In this document: piece after piece, positions 42,501 to 50,295 of the stretch
Layout of the letters: each line of letters opens with the position of its first letter
How positions within the stretch are numbered: position 1 is the first letter of the stretch
Source of the DNA: Microbacterium enclense
GTDB lineage: Bacteria > Actinomycetota > Actinomycetes > Actinomycetales > Microbacteriaceae
Assembly: GCA_038182865.1 (NCBI GenBank)
Contig: CP116226.1
Location: forward strand, 3,410,001 to 3,474,000
Reading direction: 5' to 3'
Length of the DNA stretch: 64,000 nucleotides
Notes under the pieces: generated by a model
Told to the model about the DNA's origin: nothing
What the model saw: only the letters and a program-made list of their open reading frames with translations
Databases searched by the model: none
Program-made: the position numbers and the translations under genes

Positions 42501-42966
42501 CGCCGACGGCGAGGTCGTGCTCGGCGACGGCGAGGGCACGCTCGAGACCGACGCCTCGAGCCTGGCGGAGGGCGAAGCGGTGGCGATCCTCGTCGCTGCC
42601 GAGGGATTCCTGCTGCTCGACACGTCGACCACTCCCGAGCTCGAAGCCGAGGGCCTGGCACGCGACATGATCCGCGGTGTCCAGGACACGCGCAAGGCCG
42701 CCGGCTTCGACGTGAGCGACCGCATCTTCCTGTCCCTGACCTTCGTCGAGGACGCCGACGCGCACGCCGTCGCCCAGGCGTTCGACGCTGCGGGCGTGGC
42801 ATCCGAGACCCTCGCCGAAGCCGTCGTGCTCGCTGGCCCCAAGGCCCGACTCATCGAGCGCGGCGCGCCGCTCCCCGCCGAGTACGAGACGGAGATCCCG
42901 GCCAGAACCTACGCGAACGTCGGTGCCGTCACGGTGGCCGTCGCGCGGATCGGAGCCCCCGCATGA
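39556..42966 (+). CDS. ileS: Isoleucyl-tRNA synthetase
   Basis: 1136-residue class I synthetase of the long, eukaryote-like clade common in Actinobacteria (E. coli IleRS has 938). The HIGH-type motif is GLPHYGHLLTGYAKD near residue 75, KMSKS is GNDGQKMSKSLRNYPDV near 660, with a CP1 editing domain between them and a long anticodon-binding and C-terminal region. ATG 39556 follows GGAGAG, which is sequestered by the T-box leader; an upstream in-frame start lies inside that leader and was rejected. The stop overlaps folC as ATGA. Confidence 0.97.
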   Translation: MTYPRPSSFGPAADGTAAETASVVPSPRFPAIEQETLAFWEADDTFRASIANRDGAEEWVFYDGPPFANGLPHYGHLLTGYAKDVFPRFQTMRGKKVDRVFGWDTHGLPAELEAMKQLGITEKDEIERMGVATFNAKARESVLEYTREWQDYVTRQARWVDFERGYKTLDTSYMESVLWAFKTLHDKGLAYEGYRVLPYCWRDETPLSTHELRMDDDVYKMRQDPSVTVTFPLVGAKAEALGLTGVRALAWTTTPWTLPTNLALAVGPGIRYAVVEGGPHGAADVYRAPDGTPDEAIEATAHRYLLAEDLLPGYAKDLGYETPDAARQAVQTTILGSELEGVSYDRLFDYYADAETWGTRNAWKILVDDYVTVSDGTGIVHQAPAYGEDDKRLADAAGLPTIISLDDGGRFLSAVTDVAGELWMEANRPLIRLLKQGGRLLREASYEHSYPHCWRCRNPLIYKAVSSWFVRVTDIKDDLLANNQRITWVPENVKEGQFGKWLEGARDWSISRNRYWGSPIPVWKSDDPNYPRVDVYGSLADMEADFGRLPVNADGEVDLHRPYIDDLTRPNPDDPTGQSTMRRIEDVLDVWFDSGSMPFAQVHYPFENHEWFDEHAPADFIVEYIGQTRGWFYVMHVLSTALFDRPAYTGVSCHGIVLGNDGQKMSKSLRNYPDVREVFDRDGSDAMRWFLMSSSVLRGGNLVVTEEGIRSGVREFLLPLWNAWYFFATYSNASGPDGYTAEWRTDSTDVLDRYILALTGDLVQGVAADLEGLDSTTASERLRDFAEVLTNWYIRRSRDRFWVGVTEDPSSREAFDTLYTVLETLTRVAAPLLPLVTERVWQGLTGGRSVHLEDWPDASAFPGAEDIRTAMDTVRDVSSVANALRKREGKRVRLPLPRLTVVTPDAAGLAQFEDLVREELNVKSVQVVELTPQSFDEFGLAQRLVVNARAAGPRLGKRVQQVIQAAKAGNWTETERGIVVQTADGEVVLGDGEGTLETDASSLAEGEAVAILVAAEGFLLLDTSTTPELEAEGLARDMIRGVQDTRKAAGFDVSDRIFLSLTFVEDADAHAVAQAFDAAGVASETLAEAVVLAGPKARLIERGAPLPAEYETEIPARTYANVGAVTVAVARIGAPA

Positions 42967-44315
42967 GCGATCGCACCCGAGCCGACGCCGTCTACGCGGC
43001 GCTGCTGGAGCGCCAGGGCGAGCAGTGGGTGCAGCCGCGCGTCGAGCGCACGCGCCGCGTGCTCGAGCTGCTCGCCGACCCGCAGCGGACGTACCGCGTG
43101 ATCCACGTGACCGGGACGAACGGCAAGACCTCGACGAGCCGCATGATCGAGAGCCTGTTGCGCGCGATGGGGCTGCGGACCGGGCTGTTCACCAGTCCGC
43201 ACCTCGAGCGGTTCACCGAGCGCATCCTCATCGACGGTGAACCGGTCTCGGATGCCGCGATCGCCGACGCGTGGGACGAGATCACTCCCTTCGTCCAGAT
43301 GGTCGATGGCGAGCTGGCCGACACGGGAGACGCCCCGCTGACCTTCTTCGAGCTGCTGACCGTCCTCGCTTTCGTCGCCTGTGCCGACGCACCGATCGAC
43401 GTGCTCGTCCTCGAGGTCGGCATGGGCGGGGAGTGGGACTCGACGAACACGGCCGACGGTGACGTCGCGGTCTTCACCCCGATCGACATCGACCACGTCG
43501 ACCGTCTCGGCTCGACGATCGCCGAGATCGCCACGGTCAAGTCCGGCATCATCAAGCCCGGCGCCGCCGTGGTCTCCGCGGCCCAGCCCCCGGAGGCGCT
43601 CCGCGTCATCCGTGCGCGTGCGGAGAAGGAAGGCGCCTCCGTGGCGGTGGAGGGCGGCGAGTTCGCCCTCGCCGCGCAGACGCTCGCCGTCGGCGGGCAG
43701 CAGCTCACCATCCGCGGCGTCGTCGGTTCGTACCCCGAGGTGTACCTCCCGCTGTACGGTGCGCACCAGGGGCACAACGCCGCTCTCGCCGTCGCCGCGG
43801 TCGAGTCGCTCATCGGCGGGGGCACCCAGCCGCTGGCCGCCGAGGTCGTGGCCGACGGCCTCGGCAACGCGACCTCGCCGGGGCGCCTGCAGCTGCTGGG
43901 CACGGCGCCGACCGTGCTCGTGGACGCCGCGCACAACCCCCACGGCGCGCGCGCCCTGGTCGCCGCTCTCGACGAGGCATTCGACATCGACGAGTGGGGG
44001 GCCGTCGTCGGCATCCTCGACGGGAAGGATGCCGTGGGTATCGTGACCGCGCTCGTCCCCGCTGTCGCACGGGTGTTCGCGACCGCTCCCGACAGCGACC
44101 GCGCGACCGATCCCGACACGATCGCCGACGTCGCCGAGGCGGCCGACCTGCCCGTCACGGTGCACCCGACCCTCGAAGACGCCGCTGATGCCGCGCGTGC
44201 GTGGGCCGCGGAGTCCGACCGGCGCGCGGTGGTCATCGCCGGGTCCGTGGTCCTGGCGGGGGAGGCCCTCCGGCTCTCCGAACTCGAAGACTGGAAGGCC
44301 GGGTGGCAGGAGTGA
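42963..44315 (+). CDS. folC: Bifunctional dihydrofolate synthase/folylpolyglutamate synthase
   Basis: 450-residue Mur-ligase-like enzyme that adds glutamate to dihydropteroate and folates. The ATP-binding P-loop is HVTGTNGKTSTSR near residue 50. The Omega-loop region is TGLFTSPHLERFTERI, followed by LEVGMGGEWDSTN and, in the C-domain, LVDAAHNPHGARAL. Length is normal. It is coupled to ileS upstream and to the DUF4233 gene downstream by 4-bp overlaps, so it should share the T-box-regulated transcript. Confidence 0.95.
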   Translation: MSDRTRADAVYAALLERQGEQWVQPRVERTRRVLELLADPQRTYRVIHVTGTNGKTSTSRMIESLLRAMGLRTGLFTSPHLERFTERILIDGEPVSDAAIADAWDEITPFVQMVDGELADTGDAPLTFFELLTVLAFVACADAPIDVLVLEVGMGGEWDSTNTADGDVAVFTPIDIDHVDRLGSTIAEIATVKSGIIKPGAAVVSAAQPPEALRVIRARAEKEGASVAVEGGEFALAAQTLAVGGQQLTIRGVVGSYPEVYLPLYGAHQGHNAALAVAAVESLIGGGTQPLAAEVVADGLGNATSPGRLQLLGTAPTVLVDAAHNPHGARALVAALDEAFDIDEWGAVVGILDGKDAVGIVTALVPAVARVFATAPDSDRATDPDTIADVAEAADLPVTVHPTLEDAADAARAWAAESDRRAVVIAGSVVLAGEALRLSELEDWKAGWQE

Positions 44316-44716
44316 GCCCCCGCGAACCCCGGGTGCGCCGTCAGCGCGGAGCCCTCGAGTCACTCGGAGCCGTGGTCCTCGGCTTCGAGTCGATCGTCGT
44401 CTTCCTCGGCGGCCTCGTGGTGTACGGCCTGAAGGTCCTGCCGTTCGGCATCGACCCGTGGTGGGGGATCGTCGGTGGTGTCATCATGGCGCTCGCGATG
44501 GTCGTCGTCTCGGGACTGCTCCAGCGTCGATGGGCCGTATGGGCCGGCTGGGGTCTGCAGGTGCTCTTGCTGCTCGGCGGCTTCCTCGTCCCGGCCCTCG
44601 CCGCCGTCGCTCTCATTTTCGGCGGCATGTGGGCGTATGCGACCATCAAGGGAGCGGCGCTGGACCGGGAGAACGCCCGACGCGCCGCTCAGCCCAACCT
44701 CTCGAACGGAGAATGA
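44312..44716 (+). CDS. DUF4233 membrane protein
   Basis: 134-residue protein with four predicted transmembrane helices (about 20-40, 48-68, 75-95 and 98-115) after a basic N-terminus. DUF4233 genes almost always follow folC in actinomycetes, as here, but have no known function. GTG at 44312 overlaps the folC stop (GTGA). The charged C-terminus DRENARRAAQPNLS is cytoplasmic. ndk starts 4 bp after its stop. Confidence 0.85.
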   Translation: MSPREPRVRRQRGALESLGAVVLGFESIVVFLGGLVVYGLKVLPFGIDPWWGIVGGVIMALAMVVVSGLLQRRWAVWAGWGLQVLLLLGGFLVPALAAVALIFGGMWAYATIKGAALDRENARRAAQPNLSNGE

Positions 44717-44720
44717 CCCC

Positions 44721-45137
44721 ATGGCCACCGAAGAGACCCTTGTCCTGGTCAAGCCCGACGGCGTCGCCCGCGGTCTGACCGGCGCGATCCTCGCGCGTAT
44801 CGAGGCGAAGGGCTACGCCCTCGTCGACATCCGCCTTGTCGAGCCCGACCGCGAGACCCTCGCCCAACACTACGCCGAGCACGAGGGCAAGCCGTTCTAC
44901 GAGCCCCTCCTGGAGTTCATGCTCTCGGGCCCCTCCGTCGCGATCCGCCTCGCCGGGAACCGCGTCATCGAGGGCTTCCGCTCGCTGGCCGGGACCACCG
45001 ACCCCACCACCGCGGCCCCGGGCACGATCCGCGGCGACTTCGGTCGCGACTGGGGCCTGAAGGTGCAGCAGAACCTCGTGCACGGCAGCGACAGCGTCGA
45101 ATCCGCCGAGCGCGAGCTCGCGATCTGGTTCGCCTGA
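44721..45137 (+). CDS. ndk: Nucleoside diphosphate kinase
   Basis: 138-residue NDK that balances NTP pools by moving the gamma-phosphate through a His intermediate. VLVKPDGVARG is near the N-terminus and the catalytic His121 is in NLVHGSDSVESAERE, the full family signature. Length is typical. It lies at the end of the ileS-folC-DUF4233 unit and is followed by a strong hairpin. Confidence 0.97.
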   Translation: MATEETLVLVKPDGVARGLTGAILARIEAKGYALVDIRLVEPDRETLAQHYAEHEGKPFYEPLLEFMLSGPSVAIRLAGNRVIEGFRSLAGTTDPTTAAPGTIRGDFGRDWGLKVQQNLVHGSDSVESAERELAIWFA

Positions 45138-45148
45138 CCCCGGATGCC

Positions 45149-45184
45149 ACGAAGGCCGCCACCCCGAGAGGGGGGCGGCCTTCG
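45149..45184 (+). terminator. Terminator after ndk
   Basis: ACGAAGGCCGCC with CCCC one base later (45149-45165) pairs with GGGG and GGCGGCCTTCGT up to 45184, giving a stem of about 16 bp with one bulge and a GAGA loop. There is no T run. It lies 11 bp after the ndk stop codon. Confidence 0.8.
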
Positions 45185-45272
45185 TCGTGAGGGCGTTCCC
45201 GTCCGTCTGCCGACTCACGATCGCCGCGCCGACACACGGACGGGTCCGTCTCGGAGTCGCCGATCGACGTGC

Positions 45273-45509
45273 TCAGGTGCGGGAGACTTCGCCCCCGGCC
45301 CGTCGCCCGGCCGCGAGCCAGGCGAGCGCCCCCAGGACGGGTACGAAGAGGATCACGACCACCCAGACCAGCACCGACCCCGACGTCAGGCGTGGTGCTG
45401 CGCGGGACAGGCTCACGATCGCCCACACCGCCAGCCCCAGCGCGACGATGACGAGCCCCGACCAGACGAGGTCGTACGCCGTCGGGATCAGCGGGTTCAC
45501 GGCATCCAT
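45273..45509 (-). CDS. PLDc_N-domain small membrane protein
   Basis: 78-residue protein with two transmembrane helices (about 15-35 and 45-65). The second, LVWVVVILFVPVLGALAWLA, matches the phospholipase D N-terminal-like (PLDc_N) membrane domain found alone in many actinobacterial proteins. No catalytic domain follows. Function unknown. It is transcribed toward the ndk terminator, with the VKOR gene 37 bp upstream on the same strand. Confidence 0.78.
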   Translation of the reverse strand: MDAVNPLIPTAYDLVWSGLVIVALGLAVWAIVSLSRAAPRLTSGSVLVWVVVILFVPVLGALAWLAAGRRAGGEVSRT

Positions 45510-45546
45510 GCCCCGACCGTACGGCAGATGGCCGGGGGAGACCAGC

Positions 45547-46143
45547 TCAGAACTGTGCGAGCACGTTCAGACGCAGCTGTGCCAGCACCGCGATGACGAC
45601 GAAGGCCGCGAGCGTCATCAGCGGGACCCAGGGCATCAGACGGTCGGCGATCGACCGGACGCGCGCGACGGGGATGACGCCCTCCCGCAGAACGTGCAGC
45701 GTGACGACGAAGAACGACGGGATCACCACCGACCACGTCACCATGCACCACGGGCACAGCGTCCCGAGCACGAAGATGCTCTGGGAGATCAGCCAGATCA
45801 CGAAGGTGAGCGCGAAGGCGAAGCCGACCCAGAACAGCGCCCAGAACCAGCGCGCGAAGCGCGCCCCCGCGAGTAGAGCCATCCCCACCACGATCGGCGC
45901 CGCCCACGCGGTGAGACCGATGATCGGATTGGGGAATCCGAACACGCTTCCCTGCGGCGACTGCAGGTTCGCCGAGCACTGCACGAGGACGCTGAAGTCG
46001 CAGGATGCCGCTTCACCCGGGTTCGTCAACTGGGCGAAGCGCTCCATGGTCAGTGAGAACGCCGCCCACCAGCCGACGACGCCGGCGAAGACGAGCCAGA
46101 TCGCAACGACGACGGGGCGGCGTGCGGGCACGGAGTCACTCAT
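45547..46143 (-). CDS. Vitamin K epoxide reductase (VKOR) family protein
   Basis: 198-residue membrane protein with about five helices. The redox centre is TLCPWCMVTW (CxxC), and the shuttle Cys pair is in ASCDFSVLVQCSANLQS. The loop SPQGSVFGFPNPIIG is a bacterial VKOR signature. In actinomycetes VKOR reoxidises DsbA-like proteins for disulphide formation outside the membrane, replacing DsbB. No DsbA-like gene is adjacent. It is divergent from rne with a 285-bp intergenic region. Confidence 0.93.
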   Translation of the reverse strand: MSDSVPARRPVVVAIWLVFAGVVGWWAAFSLTMERFAQLTNPGEAASCDFSVLVQCSANLQSPQGSVFGFPNPIIGLTAWAAPIVVGMALLAGARFARWFWALFWVGFAFALTFVIWLISQSIFVLGTLCPWCMVTWSVVIPSFFVVTLHVLREGVIPVARVRSIADRLMPWVPLMTLAAFVVIAVLAQLRLNVLAQF

Positions 46144-46232
46144 GGCTCGATTGTGTCACCGCGTCCTTCGCTGTCGGCTGAGGATCGCTCGGCGTCGAAC
46201 AGCATCGCGTGCGGAGGTTTGGGAGCGGACCG

Positions 46233-46241
46233 TGCGATAAT
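46233..46241 (+). promoter_or_regulatory. Putative extended -10 promoter of rne
   Basis: TGCGATAAT gives an extended -10 (TG-n-GATAAT) 188 bp upstream of the rne ATG; no good -35 is seen at 17 bp. If used, the transcript would carry a GC-rich leader of about 180 nt, a place where RNase E mRNAs are known to be autoregulated in other bacteria. The rest of 46144-46428 shows no gene. Confidence 0.4.
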
Positions 46242-46428
46242 GGTGTTCCGATGTACCGCGGCCGCGCCGCGAGAGCATCACCAGAAGACTTCGGGCGATG
46301 ACCGCCCTTCGCAGCACGAGCCTCCGGCCTGCTGCAGACCGAGTGAGTTCGCGGCCCCGCCGGGTGCGGCGCCGCACGAGATTTCGCCGGGCGACGCGCG
46401 GTGTCGCCCCGCCAGGGAGTACGCCACA

Positions 46429-49050
46429 ATGGCAGACGCAAGCGACGAACAGAACAGCACCGAGCAGACGGCGCCCGACGCAGCGGTCGAGCAGGCCGAC
46501 AGCACGGTCTCCGCGCCCGACGCCGTGGATGACACCGCGGCCGTCGAGTCTCCCGCCGCCGAGGAGGCGCCCGCCGCTGACGCACCCCTCGCCACGGCGG
46601 CGGACGCGGGCGAGACCCCCGCCGTCGACGCCCCGGGTGTCGACGAAGAAGAAGGCGCAGTTCAGGATGCCGAGAGCGCTGCGGCGCTCGACACGGCCCC
46701 ACCCGCGGTCCTCGACGAGTCGGCACCCGCCGGCGCACCGGAGGACGCTGCTCCAGCGGACACCGCTCCGGCGGACACTGCTCCCGCGGACGCCGCCGCG
46801 TCCGCGACCGAGGAGACGGAGAAGCCCGCCGAGGCCGTGGCATCCGACGCCCCCACCCAGGACGCGACGATCCCGGAGAAGCCGGAGCGCCCGACCGCCG
46901 TCTCGCTGGGTCTGCTGCCCGAGGTGTTCGTCTCGGCCGTCTCGACGCAACTGCACTTCTACGCTCCGGAGCCGCTTCCGGCGGCCCTGCGCGACGAGTC
47001 CGATGAGCGCGGCCTCCGCGACGACAGTGACGACGACGCACCTGCCGAGCGCACCTCGGCGAACGCCCGCCGCCGCAACCGCCGCCGCGGTGGCGCGACG
47101 GTTCCGACGACCGACGACCGTGAGGACGCTGCGCCCGCACCCGCGCGCCAGCGCGCGGTCGAGGTCGTCACGGAGCCGCAGCGCATCAAGGGCTCCACGC
47201 GCCTCGAGGCCAAGAAGCAGCGCCGCCGCGACGGTCGCGAGGCCGGTCGCCGCCGCCCCGTCGTCACCGAAGCCGAGTTCCTCGCGCGCCGCGAAGCCGT
47301 CGACCGCGTGATGGTCGTGCGTTCCAAGGCCGGTCGTATCCAGATCGCCGTGCTCGAAGACAACGTGCTGGTCGAGCACTACGTGGCCCGCAATCAGGAC
47401 GCGTCGCTCATCGGCAACGTGTACCTCGGTCGCGTGCAGAACGTCCTGCCCAGCATGGAGGCCGCCTTCGTCGACATCGGCCGCGGCCGTAACGCCGTGC
47501 TCTACTCGGGCGAGGTCGACTGGGACGGTATCGACACCGGCAACCAGCCCCGCCGCATCGAGCTCGCCCTGAAGTCCGGCGACCGTGTGCTCGTGCAGGT
47601 CACCAAAGACCCCGTGGGCCACAAGGGTGCGCGCCTGACGAGCCAGATCTCGCTGCCGGGCCGCTACCTCGTGTACGTGCCGAACGGCACGATGAACGGG
47701 ATCTCGCGCAAGCTCCCCGACACCGAGCGCGCACGCCTGAAGAAGATCCTCAAGGAGGTCCTTCCCGAGTCGTCGGGCGTGATCGTCCGCACCGCCGCCG
47801 AGGGGGCCACCGAAGACCAGCTGACGCGCGACGTGCAGCGCCTCACCTCGCAGTGGGAGCACGTGAGCACGCAGCTGAAGACGATCCAGGCCCCCGCGCT
47901 GCTGCACTCCGAGCCCGACCTGCTCGTCAAGATCGTCCGCGATGTCTTCAACGAAGACTTCACGCGCATGCTCATCCAGGGCGATGAAGCGCTCCAGACG
48001 ATCTCGAACTACCTCGCCGGCGTCGCCCCCGACCTGCTGGAGCGCGTCGAGAAGTACGAGGGCGAGCAGGACCCGTTCGACGCCTTCCGCGTCACCGAGC
48101 AGATCGAGAAGGCGCTCGACCGCAAGGTCTGGCTGCCCTCCGGCGGTTCCCTCGTGATCGACCGCACCGAGGCGATGACCGTGGTCGACGTCAACACCGG
48201 CAAGTTCGTCGGCTCGGGCGGGAACCTCGAAGAGACCGTCACGAAGAACAACCTCGAGGCGGCCGAGGAGATCGTGCGCCAGCTGCGCCTGCGCGACATC
48301 GGCGGCATCATCGTCGTCGACTTCATCGACATGGTGCTCGAGTCCAACCGCGACCTCGTGCTGCGCCGCCTGATCGAGTGCCTCAGCCGCGACCGGACGA
48401 AGCACCAGGTCGCCGAGGTCACCTCGCTCGGTCTCGTGCAGATGACGCGGAAGAAGCTCGGTCTCGGACTCCTGGAAACCTTCAGCGAGGCGTGCGAGGT
48501 CTGCGCCGGTCGCGGCGTCGTCGTTCACCACGACCCCGTCGTCCGCCACCGCACGCCCGCGAACGGCAACGGCGGCGGTACCGGGGGCCAGGGCAACCGC
48601 CGCTCGCGCGGAGGCAACGGCAACGGAAACGGCGCTCCCGCTCCCAGCGGTGCCGGCAACGGCAACGGGGGCTCGAACGGCAACGGGGGAGCGGCTGCCG
48701 CTCCCGGAGGCACGCACGTGATCACCGAAGGCGTGAAGTCCGCCCTCGCGCAGATCGCGGCATCCACGATCCACCCCACGGTCGAAGACCCCGCTGTCGT
48801 CGAAGCGGCCGTGGTCGCCTCGGTCGAGGCGGTGCTGGATGCCAAGGTGGAGACACCCGTCCGCGAGAAGCGTCCGCGCAAGAAGCGCGAGCCCCGCGCT
48901 CCGCGCACCGAGAAGGACGCGCTGCTGGAGTCCGTGCTCGAGGCTCTTCCGGAGCCGAAGGCGCCGGGTCAAGGTCGCTCGCGCCGCCGCGTCACCACCG
49001 CGGCCCTGACCGGCACCCCGGTCGACGCGCAGCCCTCGACGGAGTCCTGA
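46429..49050 (+). CDS. rne: Ribonuclease E/G family endoribonuclease
   Basis: 873-residue RNase E/G that initiates mRNA decay and processes rRNA and tRNA. Residues 1-240 are a disordered Ala/Pro/Glu-rich extension with acidic and Arg-rich patches (ANARRRNRRRGG). The S1 domain starts near VERVMVV-like VDRVMVVRSKAGRI (about 285). The catalytic Asp pair lies in MTVVDVNTGKFVG and GGIIVVDFIDM, and the Zn-link is CEVCAGRG. The C-terminal 180 residues are Gly/Asn-rich then basic, and may bind RNA or partners. Actinobacterial RNase E commonly has such disordered arms at both ends. AGGGAG precedes ATG 46429. Confidence 0.95.
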   Translation: MADASDEQNSTEQTAPDAAVEQADSTVSAPDAVDDTAAVESPAAEEAPAADAPLATAADAGETPAVDAPGVDEEEGAVQDAESAAALDTAPPAVLDESAPAGAPEDAAPADTAPADTAPADAAASATEETEKPAEAVASDAPTQDATIPEKPERPTAVSLGLLPEVFVSAVSTQLHFYAPEPLPAALRDESDERGLRDDSDDDAPAERTSANARRRNRRRGGATVPTTDDREDAAPAPARQRAVEVVTEPQRIKGSTRLEAKKQRRRDGREAGRRRPVVTEAEFLARREAVDRVMVVRSKAGRIQIAVLEDNVLVEHYVARNQDASLIGNVYLGRVQNVLPSMEAAFVDIGRGRNAVLYSGEVDWDGIDTGNQPRRIELALKSGDRVLVQVTKDPVGHKGARLTSQISLPGRYLVYVPNGTMNGISRKLPDTERARLKKILKEVLPESSGVIVRTAAEGATEDQLTRDVQRLTSQWEHVSTQLKTIQAPALLHSEPDLLVKIVRDVFNEDFTRMLIQGDEALQTISNYLAGVAPDLLERVEKYEGEQDPFDAFRVTEQIEKALDRKVWLPSGGSLVIDRTEAMTVVDVNTGKFVGSGGNLEETVTKNNLEAAEEIVRQLRLRDIGGIIVVDFIDMVLESNRDLVLRRLIECLSRDRTKHQVAEVTSLGLVQMTRKKLGLGLLETFSEACEVCAGRGVVVHHDPVVRHRTPANGNGGGTGGQGNRRSRGGNGNGNGAPAPSGAGNGNGGSNGNGGAAAAPGGTHVITEGVKSALAQIAASTIHPTVEDPAVVEAAVVASVEAVLDAKVETPVREKRPRKKREPRAPRTEKDALLESVLEALPEPKAPGQGRSRRRVTTAALTGTPVDAQPSTES

Positions 49051-49072
49051 CCCGCATCACACCCGCGCGAGG

Positions 49073-49120
49073 GGCCGTTCTCCGCCGCTTCGATCTGAAG
49101 GAAGCGGCGGAGTACGGCCC
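49073..49120. terminator. Bidirectional terminator between rne and the DUF4031 gene
   Basis: GGGCCGT, one unpaired base and CTCCGCCGCTTC (49073-49091 region) pair with GAAGCGGCGGAG and ACGGCCC (49101-49120), a 20-bp stem with one mismatch and a 9-nt loop. It lies between two convergent genes, touching the DUF4031 stop. Confidence 0.85.
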
Positions 49121-49121
49121 G

Positions 49122-49400
49122 TCACGCGCGGCGGGAGCGACGCTCGCGCGCCGTGATGCGCAGCCCCGAGGCCCGCAGGCGGCGGACGAGCTCGCGCCCG
49201 CCGACGTGCACTGCTCCCGCTGCGACGAGGTCGGCGTGGCGCTCATCGGGCACGTCGTAGTGGTCGAGATCGAACGCCCGTCGGGGGATTCCGGCCGCTG
49301 CGGCGAAGGCGTGCAGCTCGTCGAGATCGCTGTCGCTCACCAGGTGGGCCCAGAGTCGACCGTGCGCGGGCCACTGCGGGTCGTCGATGAGGATTGCCAT
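49122..49400 (-). CDS. DUF4031 domain protein
   Basis: 92-residue cytoplasmic protein. It starts MAILIDDPQWPAHGRLWAHL, and this with SDLDELHAFAAAAGIP and FDLDHYDVP is the DUF4031 pattern. Conserved Asp, His and Trp residues suggest an enzyme-like pocket, but no function is known. It is commonly found beside rne/rplU in Microbacteriaceae. It is convergent with rne and shares its terminator. Confidence 0.85.
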   Translation of the reverse strand: MAILIDDPQWPAHGRLWAHLVSDSDLDELHAFAAAAGIPRRAFDLDHYDVPDERHADLVAAGAVHVGGRELVRRLRASGLRITARERRSRRA

Positions 49401-49436
49401 CCCGCGATCCTACGGTCGACACGCGGGTCGAATGCT

Positions 49437-49466
49437 TTTGCCGGATGCCGCCGGGTGAGCTAAACT
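49437..49466 (+). promoter_or_regulatory. Putative promoter of the L21-L27 operon
   Basis: TTTGCC (49437-49442) and TAAACT (49461-49466) with 18-bp spacing make a plausible sigma-70-type promoter. Transcription would start near 49473 and give a leader of about 140 nt before rplU. The leader (GACCC...GGGTC at about 49469-49553 can pair) may carry ribosomal-protein feedback control, but I recognise no specific motif. Confidence 0.45.
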
Positions 49467-49612
49467 TGACCCTTGGTGCGTCGCGTCCGCCCTACGGGAG
49501 CGTGACCCCGCTGACTTTCGTCGGCCGGACCGCACCGAGACTTGGGTCATCAGACCCTCCCAACGTCATCAGACAACCGGAGCCCCGCGCTCCCGAACGA
49601 AACAGGTGTGAA

Positions 49613-49921
49613 GTGGTTTACGCAGTTGTGCGCGCCGGCGGCCGCCAGGAGAAGGTCCAGGTCGGCACGGTCGTCGTGCTCGACCGCCAGAAGGCGAAGA
49701 TCGGCGAGAGCATCCAGCTGCCCGCCGTCCTGTTCGTCGACGGCGACGCGGTCACGACCGACGCCGACAAGCTCGCGAAGGTCTCGGTCACGGCCGAGGT
49801 GCTCGGCGAGGAGCGCGGTCCGAAGATCGTGATCCAGAAGTTCAAGAACAAGACCGGCTACAAGAAGCGCCAGGGCCACCGCCAGGACCTCACGCGCGTC
49901 AAGATCACCGGCATCAAGTAA
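49613..49921 (+). CDS. rplU: 50S ribosomal protein L21
   Basis: 102-residue L21 of the large subunit. VVYAVVRAGGRQEKV at the N-terminus and the basic C-terminal KFKNKTGYKKRQGHRQ followed by TRVKITGI are family hallmarks. GTG 49613 is the start that yields the standard N-terminus. rpmA follows 18 bp later, the usual pair. Confidence 0.97.
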   Translation: MVYAVVRAGGRQEKVQVGTVVVLDRQKAKIGESIQLPAVLFVDGDAVTTDADKLAKVSVTAEVLGEERGPKIVIQKFKNKTGYKKRQGHRQDLTRVKITGIK

Positions 49922-49939
49922 GAGCCAGGAGACGCAGAG

Positions 49940-50197
49940 ATGGCACACAAAAAGGGCGCAAGCTCCACCCGTAACGGTCGTGACTCCAACGCACAGCGCC
50001 TCGGCGTGAAGCGCTTCGGCGGCCAGGCCGTCAACGCCGGCGAGATCCTCGTCCGCCAGCGCGGCACGCACTTCCACCCCGGCGCCAATGTCGGCCGTGG
50101 AGGCGACGACACGCTCTTCGCTCTCGCCGCCGGTGCGGTCGAGTTCGGCAACAAGGGCGGCCGCAAGGTCGTCAACATCGTCGCCGCAGCGGAGTAA
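49940..50197 (+). CDS. rpmA: 50S ribosomal protein L27
   Basis: 85-residue L27, located near the peptidyl-transferase centre. MAHKKGASSTRNGRDSNAQR at the start has the actinobacterial form without the cleavable N-terminal extension of Firmicutes. GEILVRQRGTHFHPGANVGR is the family signature. An AGGAGA site precedes the ATG and a terminator follows. Confidence 0.98.
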   Translation: MAHKKGASSTRNGRDSNAQRLGVKRFGGQAVNAGEILVRQRGTHFHPGANVGRGGDDTLFALAAGAVEFGNKGGRKVVNIVAAAE

Positions 50198-50220
50198 TCC
50201 ACAGCGCTGAACGCGCGATA

Positions 50221-50257
50221 GAGGGGGTGGGCACAGCCCGCCCCCTCTTCTTTTCTT
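50221..50257 (+). terminator. Terminator after rpmA
   Basis: GAGGGGGTGGGC (50221-50232) pairs with GCCCGCCCCCTC (50236-50247), one G-T wobble, loop ACA, followed by the T-rich TTCTTTTCTT. It is a classical intrinsic terminator between L27 and obg. Confidence 0.9.
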
Positions 50258-50295
50258 CCCCCGGTCATCGGCCGGTCCGTCCCGAAAGGACTTCC

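Noticed and set aside
46156..48972. 938-codon open frame opposite rne
   Set aside because: Shadow of a long high-GC gene; composition is repetitive Leu/Val/Asp/Gly with no recognisable domain.
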